Positions 8,818-17,730 of a stretch of DNA of 64,000 bases are shown piece by piece. The stretch is taken from NCBI RefSeq assembly GCF_000403435.2, contig NZ_KE159703.1:1207495-1271494 (forward strand), given 5' to 3'. Made by a program: the position numbers and the translations under genes. The notes beneath the pieces are model-generated. The model did not search any database. It saw only the letters and a list, made by a program, of their open reading frames with translations, and was not told the origin of the DNA. The stretch is from Oscillibacter sp. 1-3 (lineage in GTDB: Bacteria; Bacillota; Clostridia; Oscillospirales; Oscillospiraceae). How positions within the stretch are numbered: the first letter of the stretch is position 1; every line of letters begins with the position of its first letter.

Positions 8818-9390
8818 TCAAACGGCTTCCCGGCCCGCCCGGTATGCCGCCAAATTCAGCTCCAGAGATCGGGGGGGCACGGTATCGCGGATCACGGCCT
8901 CCCAATCAATGCCGTCCATCTCAAGGGCCCGCGTCATGGCGCCAAACAGCACTACGTTCATACATTTGGCATTCCCCAGGCCGATGGCAATCTGCCCGGC
9001 GTTCAGGGTAAAGCACTTAAAGTTGGCCTCCATGGCCTCCAGACAGCCCTCCGGGTACTGGCACAGCCCTGCGGCGATGGTGGAGGAGGGGATCTCATAG
9101 TCGTTGATGACGGCTGCGCCGTCGGGTTTGAGAAACGCGGCGCAGCGGACAGCCTCCATCTTCTCGAAGGCCACCACGATGTCCGCGGCGCCTTGGCCGA
9201 TCACAGGGGAATAGACCTTGTCGCCCCAGTGTACCTGGGTGGAGACGCTTCCGCCCCGCTGGCTCATTCCATGGACCTCGGACATTTTCACATCGCAGCC
9301 CGCCCGCATCAGGCCCGCTGCCAGGATCTTTGCCGTAAGAATGGCTCCCTGACCGCCGACGCCTGCCAAAAGCGCACTTTTCCGTTCCAT
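8818..9390 (-). CDS. iorB: Indolepyruvate (2-oxoacid):ferredoxin oxidoreductase, beta subunit
   Basis: The 190-residue protein starts GVGGQGAILTAKILA and contains SEVHGMSQRGGSVSTQVHWG, the hallmarks of the gamma/beta-type domain of 2-oxoacid:ferredoxin oxidoreductases. With IorA it oxidatively decarboxylates aryl or branched 2-oxoacids to acyl-CoA and reduces ferredoxin. The start at 9390 was chosen over upstream in-frame codons because it follows an AAAGGAGAG site inside the 3' end of iorA and gives the normal family length. The iorA stop is 2 bp away. Confidence 0.92.
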   Translation of the reverse strand: MERKSALLAGVGGQGAILTAKILAAGLMRAGCDVKMSEVHGMSQRGGSVSTQVHWGDKVYSPVIGQGAADIVVAFEKMEAVRCAAFLKPDGAAVINDYEIPSSTIAAGLCQYPEGCLEAMEANFKCFTLNAGQIAIGLGNAKCMNVVLFGAMTRALEMDGIDWEAVIRDTVPPRSLELNLAAYRAGREAV

Positions 9391-9392
9391 AC

Positions 9393-11147
9393 TCAGCTCT
9401 CCTTTCTGGTGATTGCGCCCACAGGACAGACCTGGGCGCAGACGGTGCAGCCTACGCACTGGGTGGGATCGATAAAGGACTTGCCGCTCTTCATCATAAC
9501 AGCGGGACAGCCCACCTTCAAACACTTTCTGCAGCCGATGCATACGCCGCTGTCCACATGGCAGAGGCCGGTGTCATGCTTGATCCGTTTAATCAGCAGG
9601 CAGGGGCGGCGGGTGATGACAGCGGCCGGCACCTGAGAGGCCAGCGCGTCGTCTATGGCCTTCTGCATGGCGGCCAGATCCTGCGGATCTACAATGATAA
9701 TATTCTGATAGCCATAGGCCCTCAGCACATCCTCGATTTTGATGGCGGCAGCTGTGCCGCCCTGGAGAGTATAGCCGCTGCCGGGGTTATCCTGGTGGCC
9801 GGTCATGCCGGTGATGGAGTTATCCAGCACTACGGGAATCATATTTCCCTGATTGTAGAGAATCTCGGCGGCGCCGGTCATGCCGCTGTGAAAAAACGTG
9901 GAGTCCCCCAGAACGCCAAAGACCTTTTTTTCAGTCTGCCCGGTCACCTTAAAGGCCTTGGACATCCCCATCCCGACGGAGAATCCGCCTCCCATGCAGA
10001 CGCAGGTATCCATGGCGTTCAGCGGAGGCGCCGCGCCCAGGGTATAGCAGCCGATGTCGCCTGTAATAACAAAGTCTTTCCCCTTGGACATAGTGTAGAA
10101 AAATCCCCGGTGCGGACAGCCCGGGCACAGAGCCGGCGGCCGGGATACCGCCGATACCGGCAGCTCCTTGACCTGCGGCTTGACGCCGAATACCATCTCC
10201 CGCAGCCGCTGAGGATTCAGCTCATAAAGACGGCTGACCAGCTCCTTTCCGGTGCAGGGGATGCCGGCGGCCTTGATCTGTTCCTCCATGAAGGGTTCCA
10301 GCTCTTCGATGATGTACAGTTTTTCCACCTTTGAGGCAAACTCCCGGATCAATTTCATTGGGAGGGGATGGGTCAGCCCCAGCTTCAAAAACGAGGTGTC
10401 CTCCGGAAAGACATCCTTGGCGTACTGATACGCGACGGACGCGGTGATGACGCCCGCCTTGGTTCCTCTCAGCTCCATCCTGTTGAGCGGGGAGGTGCAG
10501 CCATATTCCTCCAGCGCCGCCAGATTCCGCTCTGCTTTTGGGTGATTTTCATAGGCGTTGGCGGGAGAGGAGACGAATTTCTTTTCATTCCGGCGGTAGG
10601 GAACTGCCGGGATTTCCTCCCGCGTGCCAAGGGTCACGATGCTCTTGGAGTGAGAGACGCGCGTGGTGGTACGATACAGCACGGGCATATCAAATCGCTC
10701 GGAGATACAATAGGCCTCTTTCAGGAAGTCGATGCATTCCTGGGAGTCGGAGGGCTCTATCAGCGCCAATCGGGCGGCCTTCGCGTAATATCGGTTGTCC
10801 TGTTCATTTTGGGAGGAATGCATACTGGGATCATCGGCCGTCACTACTACAAACCCGCGGCCCACGCCGTTGTAGGCGGCGGTAAAAAGAGGATCGGCCG
10901 CCACGTTCAGACCCACATGCTTCATGGCGCACAGGCTGCGGACGCCGGCAATGGCCGCGCCATAGGCCACTTCGGCGGCGACCTTTTCGTTGGGCGCCCA
11001 TTCACAGTACAGGGCGTCTTGATATTGGGGAAGATTCTCAAAGATTTCTGTGCTGGGAGTGCCGGGATAAGCGGAGCACACCTGGACGCCCGCCTCGTAC
11101 GCGCCGCGGGCAATCGCTTCATTTCCGGAAAGCAGATAACGTTCCAT
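9393..11147 (-). CDS. iorA: Indolepyruvate (2-oxoacid):ferredoxin oxidoreductase, alpha subunit
   Basis: The 584-residue protein has an N-terminal pyrimidine domain (LLSGNEAIARGAYEAGVQVCSAYPGTPSTEI), a thiamine-diphosphate domain (CPGCPHRG; GDIGCYTLG; GVLGDSTFFHSG; LDNSITGMTGHQ) and two C-terminal 4Fe-4S motifs (CIGCRKCLKVGCP and CVGCTVCAQVCP). It is the catalytic subunit that makes acyl-CoA from aryl or branched 2-oxoacids. The start at 11147 follows GAAAGGTGG and gives the standard N terminus; longer in-frame starts run into the promoter. It is the first gene of a three-gene operon with iorB and a CoA-transferase, read away from a LysR gene. Confidence 0.94.
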   Translation of the reverse strand: MERYLLSGNEAIARGAYEAGVQVCSAYPGTPSTEIFENLPQYQDALYCEWAPNEKVAAEVAYGAAIAGVRSLCAMKHVGLNVAADPLFTAAYNGVGRGFVVVTADDPSMHSSQNEQDNRYYAKAARLALIEPSDSQECIDFLKEAYCISERFDMPVLYRTTTRVSHSKSIVTLGTREEIPAVPYRRNEKKFVSSPANAYENHPKAERNLAALEEYGCTSPLNRMELRGTKAGVITASVAYQYAKDVFPEDTSFLKLGLTHPLPMKLIREFASKVEKLYIIEELEPFMEEQIKAAGIPCTGKELVSRLYELNPQRLREMVFGVKPQVKELPVSAVSRPPALCPGCPHRGFFYTMSKGKDFVITGDIGCYTLGAAPPLNAMDTCVCMGGGFSVGMGMSKAFKVTGQTEKKVFGVLGDSTFFHSGMTGAAEILYNQGNMIPVVLDNSITGMTGHQDNPGSGYTLQGGTAAAIKIEDVLRAYGYQNIIIVDPQDLAAMQKAIDDALASQVPAAVITRRPCLLIKRIKHDTGLCHVDSGVCIGCRKCLKVGCPAVMMKSGKSFIDPTQCVGCTVCAQVCPVGAITRKES

Positions 11148-11252
11148 CTCATTTCCACCTTTCTGCAAGCGCATTCCGCCATGGGGGACGCTTGTTTTTA
11201 TGCTCCTATTGTACAAACAGACTTGCAAAAATGGAAATATCATTGTAAAATG

Positions 11253-11277
11253 CATCCATAAGCGTTGGTTATGGATG
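11253..11277. promoter_or_regulatory. LysR-type binding site (T-N11-A) between iorA and lysR
   Basis: CATCCATAA and TTATGGATG are perfect 9-bp inverted repeats around 7 bp. The inner part ATAA-N7-TTAT fits the T-N11-A box recognised by LysR-type regulators. It sits 16 bp before the lysR start codon and about 105 bp from iorA, a position expected for autoregulation and control of the divergent operon. Confidence 0.65.
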
Positions 11278-11293
11278 AGGGAGATGAATCGGC

Positions 11294-12214
11294 ATGACCA
11301 TTACACAGATATTATACGTGCTGGAGACGGCGCGGCAGCATAATGTGTCCAAGGCGGCTGAGAACCTGTATGTCTCTCAGCCGGCCCTGTCCGCTCAGAT
11401 CAAAAAATTGGAGGAAGAGCTGGGTTGTGAGCTGTTTCGGCGGGAGCACCAGGGCGTGTCCCTCACCGCGGCCGGCAGAACGTTTTGTGAGGCCTCCAAA
11501 TCTGTGGAGGCGGCGTGGAAGAAGCTGCAGGAGGAGACCAAATATCTGCAAAATGCCGTTTGCCGCCAGGTGCGGATCGGCGTGGGGCCCCGGGCCTTTT
11601 CCACCGGGCTGGTGGATGCGCTGATCTTTTTTTTCAATCAGCACCCGGATACGGAGGTCGCCTTCATCACCGACAGCGGCGAGAACACGCTCGCAGCCCT
11701 GGAGAAACGGCAAATGGATCTGGCGATTGACCGCTTGCCGCCCGCTCCGCTGTTTCAGCACCAGGAGCGGTTCTCCGCCTTCACATTGCTGAAAGAGCGG
11801 CAGTGCGTGCTGCTTCCCCTGGAGGATTCGCGCTCTGGCTGGGAGAGTTTTCCCTTTCAAAAATTGCAGGGGGCAACGGTGGTGTCGGGCTCCGAAGGGT
11901 CCTTGGATGATCTGATCATGCGGGAAAACTGCCGAAAATACGGTGTGCAGCCCGGCAGAGTCTACCGTGCGGACAATCTGGACGCGGTGATGTCTTTGAT
12001 CCAGCGCGGGAAGGGCATTGCCCTGGGGCCCCGGTCCTTTGCGAGACGGTATCAAGTTGCGGCCGTCCCCGTTCTGCCCGCAACAGAAGTTGATCTCTGC
12101 CTTATCTGCCTGCGGCAGAATCAGCGGAACTCCCTTGTTGTGCGTTTGAAACGGTACCTGCACGGCTATCTGTCCGCAAACCCCATGGAAGATCATCAGG
12201 AGGGACGGAAATAA
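11294..12214 (+). CDS. LysR family transcriptional regulator
   Basis: The 306-residue protein has the N-terminal winged helix-turn-helix (FLETARQHNVSKAAENLYVSQPALSAQIKKLEEELG-like region, residues 5-60) and a C-terminal substrate-binding-protein-like effector domain. It is divergent from iorAB and the CoA-transferase, with an inverted repeat in between, so it most likely senses a metabolite of that pathway. The effector is unknown. Confidence 0.93.
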   Translation: MTITQILYVLETARQHNVSKAAENLYVSQPALSAQIKKLEEELGCELFRREHQGVSLTAAGRTFCEASKSVEAAWKKLQEETKYLQNAVCRQVRIGVGPRAFSTGLVDALIFFFNQHPDTEVAFITDSGENTLAALEKRQMDLAIDRLPPAPLFQHQERFSAFTLLKERQCVLLPLEDSRSGWESFPFQKLQGATVVSGSEGSLDDLIMRENCRKYGVQPGRVYRADNLDAVMSLIQRGKGIALGPRSFARRYQVAAVPVLPATEVDLCLICLRQNQRNSLVVRLKRYLHGYLSANPMEDHQEGRK

Positions 12215-12420
12215 AATGAGAGCTGCCAGCATGAGGAGCTGGTCAGCTCTGGAAGAAAGCGTACGCTTGTCCATAGGTTCTCCATAGGTTCAGCGGCGCT
12301 TTGACGGTTTGAAAGCAAACTCCGGCGCCCTGCCGGTAAGACCGTCCAAAATGTCCGTGCTCAAAAGCGCAAATATCCCGCCTGAGAGATGTCCGGACTT
12401 TTGGGAAATCCGGTGAGAGC

Positions 12421-13080
12421 TCAATCCGGCTTATCTGAAAAGAATCCGACGGAATTAAAAACCTCAGCCAGGCGGGAGGCAGACAGGATCTTGATGTGCC
12501 GGTAACCCAGCGAGAGGATCTTTTCCTTGGAAAAATCGTTGAGAATGCGGTTGACAGAAATCCGGTTGACCCCGGTGATGGCGGCAATCTGCTCGTGGGT
12601 ATACGGGACGACGGTGCCTGAGCGCTTATAACAGGTATACAAAAAATATGCGATGCGTTTATTGCTCTCATGAAAATGGGAGCACAGGATATATTCATGA
12701 TATAGAATAATTCGATCTATGACATGAGAGAACAGGGTTTCAAAGACCAATTCTTTAGACGGTACAACCTGCAAAAACTTTTCTGCCGAGAGTGTATAGA
12801 AGTCCAGAGGGGTGATTGCCTGCCCGTCCTGAATGATGACGGAGTTTGGAAGAAGCGCTTCATTATATATAACGTTGTTTTCGGAAATATAAAAGAGAGT
12901 AATGTCTTCACCGTCATAGCCGGCGCAAAAGGCTCGAATAATCCCTTTTGTAATGTACCAGAGTTCTGTTGCGGGACTCCCGCGCTCTAACAAATACTGA
13001 TTTTTATCCAGGTGCCTCTCCGTGCCGTATGTCAAAAAAATATCTCGATATTGACTGGACGGACCCATGTTCTCTTCCAT
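12421..13080 (-). CDS. Crp/Fnr family transcriptional regulator
   Basis: The 219-residue protein has an N-terminal cyclic-nucleotide-binding-type beta barrel (about 20-140; KNQYLLERGSPATELWYITKGIIRAFC) and a C-terminal winged helix with PYTHEQIAAITGVNRISVNRILNDFSKEKIL. It lacks the N-terminal Cys cluster of FNR oxygen sensors, so the effector is unclear. It is convergent with the LysR gene and has no partner gene, so its targets cannot be inferred. The 206 bp before it hold no recognisable gene. Confidence 0.9.
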   Translation of the reverse strand: MEENMGPSSQYRDIFLTYGTERHLDKNQYLLERGSPATELWYITKGIIRAFCAGYDGEDITLFYISENNVIYNEALLPNSVIIQDGQAITPLDFYTLSAEKFLQVVPSKELVFETLFSHVIDRIILYHEYILCSHFHESNKRIAYFLYTCYKRSGTVVPYTHEQIAAITGVNRISVNRILNDFSKEKILSLGYRHIKILSASRLAEVFNSVGFFSDKPD

Positions 13081-13711
13081 TCCAATTTACACCCCTATAA
13101 AACCATGTGATTAGAATTGCGGCTGACCGAAAAAACGCTTCAATGACCGCGGAATTTGCGATAGATCACCTTATCGTTGAGCTTACAAATATCTTTTTCC
13201 CGATGGTCTGTTCACGTTTAGCGTATGTAAACAGGCCCTGATATGATACGCCCATGACATATGCAGGGCGGGATCCGCATATTTGAAACAAAGCCTGCGG
13301 ATGTTCGGAGGGCGCTTTCTAAAGAGCCTGATCGACAAAAGCAATAGGTGCAATTTTCCGCAGACCGTTTGGAAGAGGCGTGTTAAACGATTTCGCTTTT
13401 GGAGATTCTCGCGCAGAGTTACTTTCACTTCTTTTATCAGCATAGCATATATTGGCGGGTTTGTCGAGAATATAAGTCGTCCATAAAACACAAAAATTTC
13501 TCCTCATATTCCCATGCCCATGTCAAAGCGGCTGTTCCCTGTTAACGGGGCGGCCGTTTTTCTTTTCGCTCCAATCATTCAAATTTCCATCAAATTGCGG
13601 CTCCTCCGCAAACGGCCAAAGGGGGAAGGGCCCCGCTGGCAGCTATACTTGCCCAGGCGGATTTTTTCGCACTGACCTGTGAAAAGGAGGATCGAGTGGA
13701 GCTAGGGCTTA
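13081..13711. other. Intergenic region without a credible gene; two hairpins
   Basis: No open frame here has a family resemblance or a ribosome site. It contains an imperfect inverted repeat, GGTCTGTTCAC at 13205-13215 with GTAAACAGGCC at 13227-13237. A terminator-like GC stem near 13530-13556 is followed by TTTTTCTTTT. It forms the boundary between the GC-rich backbone and the AT-rich island. Confidence 0.5.
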
Positions 13712-13870
13712 GGCCTTGTTTGAAAAAAGACGAAACGCCAAACGGTGGATCATTATCCGCCACTCTGCGTTAAATTTTCTTGCCGGGCGTTAGCCTACCT
13801 GCGAAAATTTGCCTTGATTGGCGAAAATATCTCTCGCCGTTGGGCATTCCGCCTTTTTTCAAACAAGGCC
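13712..13870. mobile_element. MITE-like element, copy 1 (159 bp)
   Basis: The element begins GGCCTTGTTTGAAAAAAG and ends with the exact inverse, giving 18-bp terminal inverted repeats, and encodes nothing convincing. A closely similar 160-bp copy lies at 45586-45745, and a single end is found at 42237-42252. The size, inverted ends and repeat number point to a miniature inverted-repeat transposable element. A target-site duplication could not be recognised with confidence. Confidence 0.75.
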
Positions 13871-13935
13871 AAAATGTGCCATGAGGGGTATCCGCTCTAC
13901 ACAAGCCTATGTGGGAAAAATTGTTTTCAAAAATA

Positions 13936-13964
13936 TTTCAAAAACCTTGTAAGATTTTTTGAAA
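13936..13964. promoter_or_regulatory. Inverted repeat upstream of the ECF sigma gene
   Basis: TTTCAAAAA and TTTTTGAAA are inverted repeats lying 32 bp before the GTG start of the sigma gene. The stretch AACCTT (13943-13948) followed about 20 bp later by GCGAAGTC resembles the -35/-10 layout of ECF-dependent promoters. Autoregulation is plausible, but the match is weak. Confidence 0.35.
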
Positions 13965-13995
13965 TGCGAAGTCTTATAAGGGAGGAGGTGAGAAA

Positions 13996-14499
13996 GTGGC
14001 AGGTTCCAAAGATGAATTTGAGGAAATCTATATAAGGTACTTTAATGATGTATTTCTCTTTCTTAAAAAGCTATCAAAAGACGAAGGTCTGGCGGAGGAG
14101 ATCACAAGCGAAACATTCTTCAAAGCAATGCGCTCAATAGATGCTTTTTGCGGCGATACAGATATTCGCGTTTGGCTTTGTCAAATTGCAAAAAACTGTT
14201 ACTTTTCTCACTTGAAAAAGCAACAAGGGCTTGTAGATATTGATGATATTGAATTTACAGATAACATAGACACCATTGAGGAACAGATAATAAACCGAAG
14301 TGATGCTATGCGAATACATCTGCTGTTGCACAATTTAGCCGAACCATATAAGGAAGTTTTTATGCTGCGGGTTTTTGGAGAGTTGAGTTTCAAGCAAATC
14401 GCAAAAATTTTCCAAAAGACAGATAACTGGGCCTGTGTCACTTATCACCGGGCAAGAAACAAAATATCGGAACAAATGGAGGCCAATAATGAGCGATAA
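13996..14499 (+). CDS. ECF-type RNA polymerase sigma factor
   Basis: This 167-residue protein has sigma-70 region 2 (EIYIRYFNDVFLFLKKLSKDEGLAEEITSETFFKAMRSID) and region 4 (LAEPYKEVFMLRVFGELSFKQIAKIFQKTDNWACVTYHRARNKI). The start is a GTG with GGAGGAGGTG directly upstream. The gene ends inside the next gene with an 11-bp overlap, so the anti-sigma factor is translationally coupled. Its base composition is clearly more AT-rich than the flanking backbone. It probably activates its own operon when the anti-sigma factor releases it. Confidence 0.93.
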   Translation: MAGSKDEFEEIYIRYFNDVFLFLKKLSKDEGLAEEITSETFFKAMRSIDAFCGDTDIRVWLCQIAKNCYFSHLKKQQGLVDIDDIEFTDNIDTIEEQIINRSDAMRIHLLLHNLAEPYKEVFMLRVFGELSFKQIAKIFQKTDNWACVTYHRARNKISEQMEANNER

Positions 14500-15400
14500 A
14501 TGCAATTTAATCAAAGACATACTTCCGCTTTATGTAGAAGATATGGTAAGTGCAGACACAAGGGAATTTGTTAGCAAACATCTTGAGCATTGCGCGGAGT
14601 GCCATGCGGAGTTTGAGCGTATGCAGAAAGCTACGCATTTCATCCCTGATGCTGCCCCTGATACTGATATTGTGCCGTTAAAAAGGGTAAAGAGGGACTT
14701 ATTTATCAGGCGCTTGCAGACTATTTGCTTCACGGCGATCTTGGCCTGTGCTATCGTGACGATTATTTTCGGGATTTTGACATCACCTAAATTTTTCCCC
14801 TATTCTGATAACCTGCTCAATGTGATTGATGTCCCTGATGGGAGCGTTATCATCACCTTTGATAGCGAGGTGACAGGGTATAGCTGTAATGAAGTGTTTG
14901 ACAATAAAGCAGAAACGGCAATTTATCGCATAAATGCTTGGACTACCACTTGGGACTTACATTTGTCTAATCGAGGAAAACAAAATATGGTGATACCTTT
15001 TGACCGTGAAACTGAAATTCAGATTTTCTATGCTCAAAATGATGGCTCCGAGGATGTACTGATCTATGGGGCAAATCAAAACACGGAAGAAAACGGCGTA
15101 ACCCTGCCAAGGCTGATCCTGATGCCGTATTTCCTATTAGCTTTTCTTGCCCTACTTGTCCTTGCAATTCTACGAGTGCTATTAAGAAATAAGCAAGCAA
15201 TCGCTGTTTGGATTGACAGGGCTATACCGTTCCCGATTTCCTATATGGCAGCGCAGCTTTGCACAAAAGGATTTAACTTCACGACATATTCATCGCAACG
15301 AGATTTTTGTATTATTATCCTGGTTGCTATACTGCTTTATTTTGCAATGCTGACGGGAAAATCTCTTTATAAAGCAAAGCTGAACACTTCGAGGCGATAG
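14489..15400 (+). CDS. Anti-sigma factor with N-terminal zinc finger and transmembrane segments
   Basis: The 303-residue product opens with a zf-HC2 domain (KDILPLYVEDMVSADTREFVSKHLEHCAEC; His-x3-Cys-x2-Cys), which holds the cognate sigma factor in ECF systems. A membrane helix at about 90-112 is followed by an extracytoplasmic domain of about 110 residues and two more hydrophobic segments near 225-247 and 275-297. It starts inside the sigma gene (ATG at 14489). The outer domain is the likely sensor for the signal that frees the sigma factor. No family could be named for that domain. Confidence 0.88.
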   Translation: MSDKCNLIKDILPLYVEDMVSADTREFVSKHLEHCAECHAEFERMQKATHFIPDAAPDTDIVPLKRVKRDLFIRRLQTICFTAILACAIVTIIFGILTSPKFFPYSDNLLNVIDVPDGSVIITFDSEVTGYSCNEVFDNKAETAIYRINAWTTTWDLHLSNRGKQNMVIPFDRETEIQIFYAQNDGSEDVLIYGANQNTEENGVTLPRLILMPYFLLAFLALLVLAILRVLLRNKQAIAVWIDRAIPFPISYMAAQLCTKGFNFTTYSSQRDFCIIILVAILLYFAMLTGKSLYKAKLNTSRR

Positions 15401-15410
15401 AGGAAAAGGC

Positions 15411-15857
15411 ATGAAAAAATCTCTGTTTAGGTTAACGGATATGTTCGAGCTAAGTATTGTATATATTTTTTGCTTTTCTCTCAATTTGCTTTTGGATTAT
15501 GCAAGGGCTTTGGATTTGGACGCCTATATTCTAAAGGCTTTTTTGAAAAATTTCATTGATTACCAGCCATTGATTGTTTTGCTGTTTACATTCATTGTGA
15601 TAGTGTTCCATTATCAAATGCTGGAGAGGAAAAAGACAGAAATATTTTGCAGAATACTTGTAGGCGGTACTGTGTTTAGCATCACCATTCGATATGTGCT
15701 GGACTGTCTCACAGTACTAATTTTCGTTAATCTTTTATCGGCTTTGGTAAATCTCCATTTTGGTTTCAATTTAGCCAACAATTTTTATTTAGTCCCTATT
15801 TTTGTCACATACATACTAATCAGCGCAAGGCGGGTACGGAAATATGAAAATATTTAA
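15411..15857 (+). CDS. Four-helix membrane protein of unknown function in ECF/ABC operon
   Basis: I do not recognise this 148-residue protein. It has about four hydrophobic helices (about 13-32, 52-72, 82-102, 117-137) separated by short loops and ends with the basic tail ISARRVRKYENI. It follows the anti-sigma gene by 10 bp, has a GAGGAAAAGG ribosome site and overlaps the permease gene by 14 bp. Its place suggests an accessory part of the transporter or of the sensing module. Confidence 0.8.
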   Translation: MKKSLFRLTDMFELSIVYIFCFSLNLLLDYARALDLDAYILKAFLKNFIDYQPLIVLLFTFIVIVFHYQMLERKKTEIFCRILVGGTVFSITIRYVLDCLTVLIFVNLLSALVNLHFGFNLANNFYLVPIFVTYILISARRVRKYENI

Positions 15858-17061
15858 GTTCATTGTTTCAAAGATATTTTTGAGAAAAGCGATACTTGGT
15901 ATCGGTATCATGCTGTTGCTTCTCATGGCGAATTACATAACCTTTACTGCTGCTCGTTCCATTTTGTCAACATTTCAAGGGTATCAGGAAACAAAGTATG
16001 TAAATCAAGAGGGAGTTTACATCGCCAACTTAGACCCAAACAGTCATATTGATATGAGCATAGTTCGCGAAAGCGGAACACAAGCAGTATACGACTATTT
16101 GAACAGCAGCTTTAAGTATGCTTTTTATACAGACGGGTTTATCGTATCTGTTCCCAACGGCGATGATATGAAAATATCATTGGGCTATCTGAACGAGCAG
16201 TATTATAGATTAAATGAATTTGAACTTTCACAAGGGACAGATTTGGGCTTTGATTACCAATTAGACGGGGAAATCCCTGTTTTAATAGGAAAAGGGTTAA
16301 GCAAAACATATCCCGTTGGAGCAACAATAGAACTGGAAGAATCTGTTCTTGGTCGGCCTTTGACGCTAAAGGTTCAGGGCGTGTTGAAGCAAAACGCCTG
16401 CCACTCTAATTTCTATGCCCTCAACTCTAAGGCATACTATAATTTCTCAATCCTCTTTCCAGTGAATGAGGAATTTATCAATCATGCGAACATGGACATC
16501 AAATTTAATGGCCTCATGGACATTATACTTTTGGACACCTCAAAAGAAGAAATAGCGGATTTGAGTGAGGTTATCAAAGATAATTTGGGTCTAAGTTTCA
16601 ATTTCTTTAGCCAAAAGGAAAACTACGATTATTTCAACGAATACTATCTTCACTCACTAAAAATTATATTCATAACGACCATTATTCTGCTGATCGTCAT
16701 AACTTGTCTTTCTGTTTGGAACGCATTGGTTAGTGTTCGCTTAATGCTGAAAGACTTTACGATCAATCTGTTGGTTGGATTAAGCTACTCAAAGCTGAAA
16801 AGAATTTTTTATGGTTACTTTGGGATGCTCTCCTTTGTTAATGTAGCACTGATTGCCACATTCACCGCTTTTAACCGATACGGGTGCTGGTTAAGGAAAG
16901 ACGCTACCTTTGCCACTTACGGATTGTTTGGTTTGATAGGAATGGACTGGCTGGCTTTGTTGCTGGTTGTCGTTTCTGATATTGCTATCGGAATAATTGT
17001 TGTCGAAAGTATGTTGTGGAAAATCAAAAAGGTTCCAATCTCCTTGGGGGTATTGCAATGA
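15844..17061 (+). CDS. ABC transporter permease, MacB/FtsX-like topology
   Basis: The 405-residue protein has a helix near the N terminus (about 14-36), a large outside domain of roughly 230 residues and three C-terminal helices (about 275-300, 320-345, 365-390). This is the topology of MacB/FtsX-type permeases that move or release peptides and lipids by mechanotransmission. It overlaps the preceding gene by 14 bp and the ATPase gene by 4 bp (ATGA). A role in immunity or export of a peptide is plausible but not shown. Confidence 0.83.
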   Translation: MKIFKFIVSKIFLRKAILGIGIMLLLLMANYITFTAARSILSTFQGYQETKYVNQEGVYIANLDPNSHIDMSIVRESGTQAVYDYLNSSFKYAFYTDGFIVSVPNGDDMKISLGYLNEQYYRLNEFELSQGTDLGFDYQLDGEIPVLIGKGLSKTYPVGATIELEESVLGRPLTLKVQGVLKQNACHSNFYALNSKAYYNFSILFPVNEEFINHANMDIKFNGLMDIILLDTSKEEIADLSEVIKDNLGLSFNFFSQKENYDYFNEYYLHSLKIIFITTIILLIVITCLSVWNALVSVRLMLKDFTINLLVGLSYSKLKRIFYGYFGMLSFVNVALIATFTAFNRYGCWLRKDATFATYGLFGLIGMDWLALLLVVVSDIAIGIIVVESMLWKIKKVPISLGVLQ

Positions 17062-17729
17062 CGAAGATTATTGATCTAAGCGTTAAAGAAAAAATCTATA
17101 AGAGCAAAAAGGCGCAGATTTCAATACTAAATGATTTTAGGCTTGAAGTCACCGCCGGTGAAAAAATCGCTATTGTAGGAGAATCGGGAGCAGGCAAGAG
17201 TTCTTTGCTCAATATCATGGGATTGCTTGATCGAAATTATTCCGGTGAATATACGCTTTTCGGTTCTCCGACAGATCAGTTACATACAAGTCAGTTGGCG
17301 CAATGGCGAAATCAACGGATTGGCTTTGTTCTTCAAGAGTCAGCGCTCATTAACTCTTTGACGGTTGAAGATAACATCAAACTGCCGTTTCTTTATGCCA
17401 GCCCTGACAAAAAGGGTGCCGGGGAGATTGAGGATTTCGATACTGTCGTCAGCGCGATTGGGATCAGATACATACTAAAAAAGAAACCTCTTGAATGTTC
17501 CGGCGGAGAAAGAGCCAGAGCCGTATTTGCCAGAGGAATCATCATGAAACCTCAAATTATTTTGGCAGATGAACCTACGGCATCCCTGGATGTGGAGAAC
17601 AGAGAAAGAATTGTAACCTTGCTTTTTAGCATGAACAAAGAGTTTAACACCACCATCATTACTGTAACTCATGATTTGGAAATAGCCAATCGCCATAATA
17701 GAGTAATCCGTCTTGAAAGGAGTAAATAA
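17058..17729 (+). CDS. ABC transporter ATP-binding protein
   Basis: The 223-residue protein has all core motifs: Walker A GESGAGKSS, Q-loop VLQES, signature ECSGGERARAVFAR (an LSGGQ variant), Walker B IILADEPTASLD and the His switch VTHD. It is closest in style to the MacB/LolD group that partners FtsX-like permeases. The start at 17058 overlaps the permease stop and is preferred over an upstream in-frame codon inside the permease gene. Confidence 0.94.
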   Translation: MTKIIDLSVKEKIYKSKKAQISILNDFRLEVTAGEKIAIVGESGAGKSSLLNIMGLLDRNYSGEYTLFGSPTDQLHTSQLAQWRNQRIGFVLQESALINSLTVEDNIKLPFLYASPDKKGAGEIEDFDTVVSAIGIRYILKKKPLECSGGERARAVFARGIIMKPQIILADEPTASLDVENRERIVTLLFSMNKEFNTTIITVTHDLEIANRHNRVIRLERSK

Positions 17730-17730
17730 A

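Noticed and set aside
13081..13507. Short frames on both strands that might be a remnant gene
   Set aside because: Rich in Arg/Lys/Phe without any motif or ribosome site. Kept as a gap with hairpins only.
13745..14035. A 96-codon frame across copy 1 of the MITE
   Set aside because: It runs through the inverted-repeat element and into the sigma gene in the wrong frame; the similar frame in copy 2 differs at both ends.
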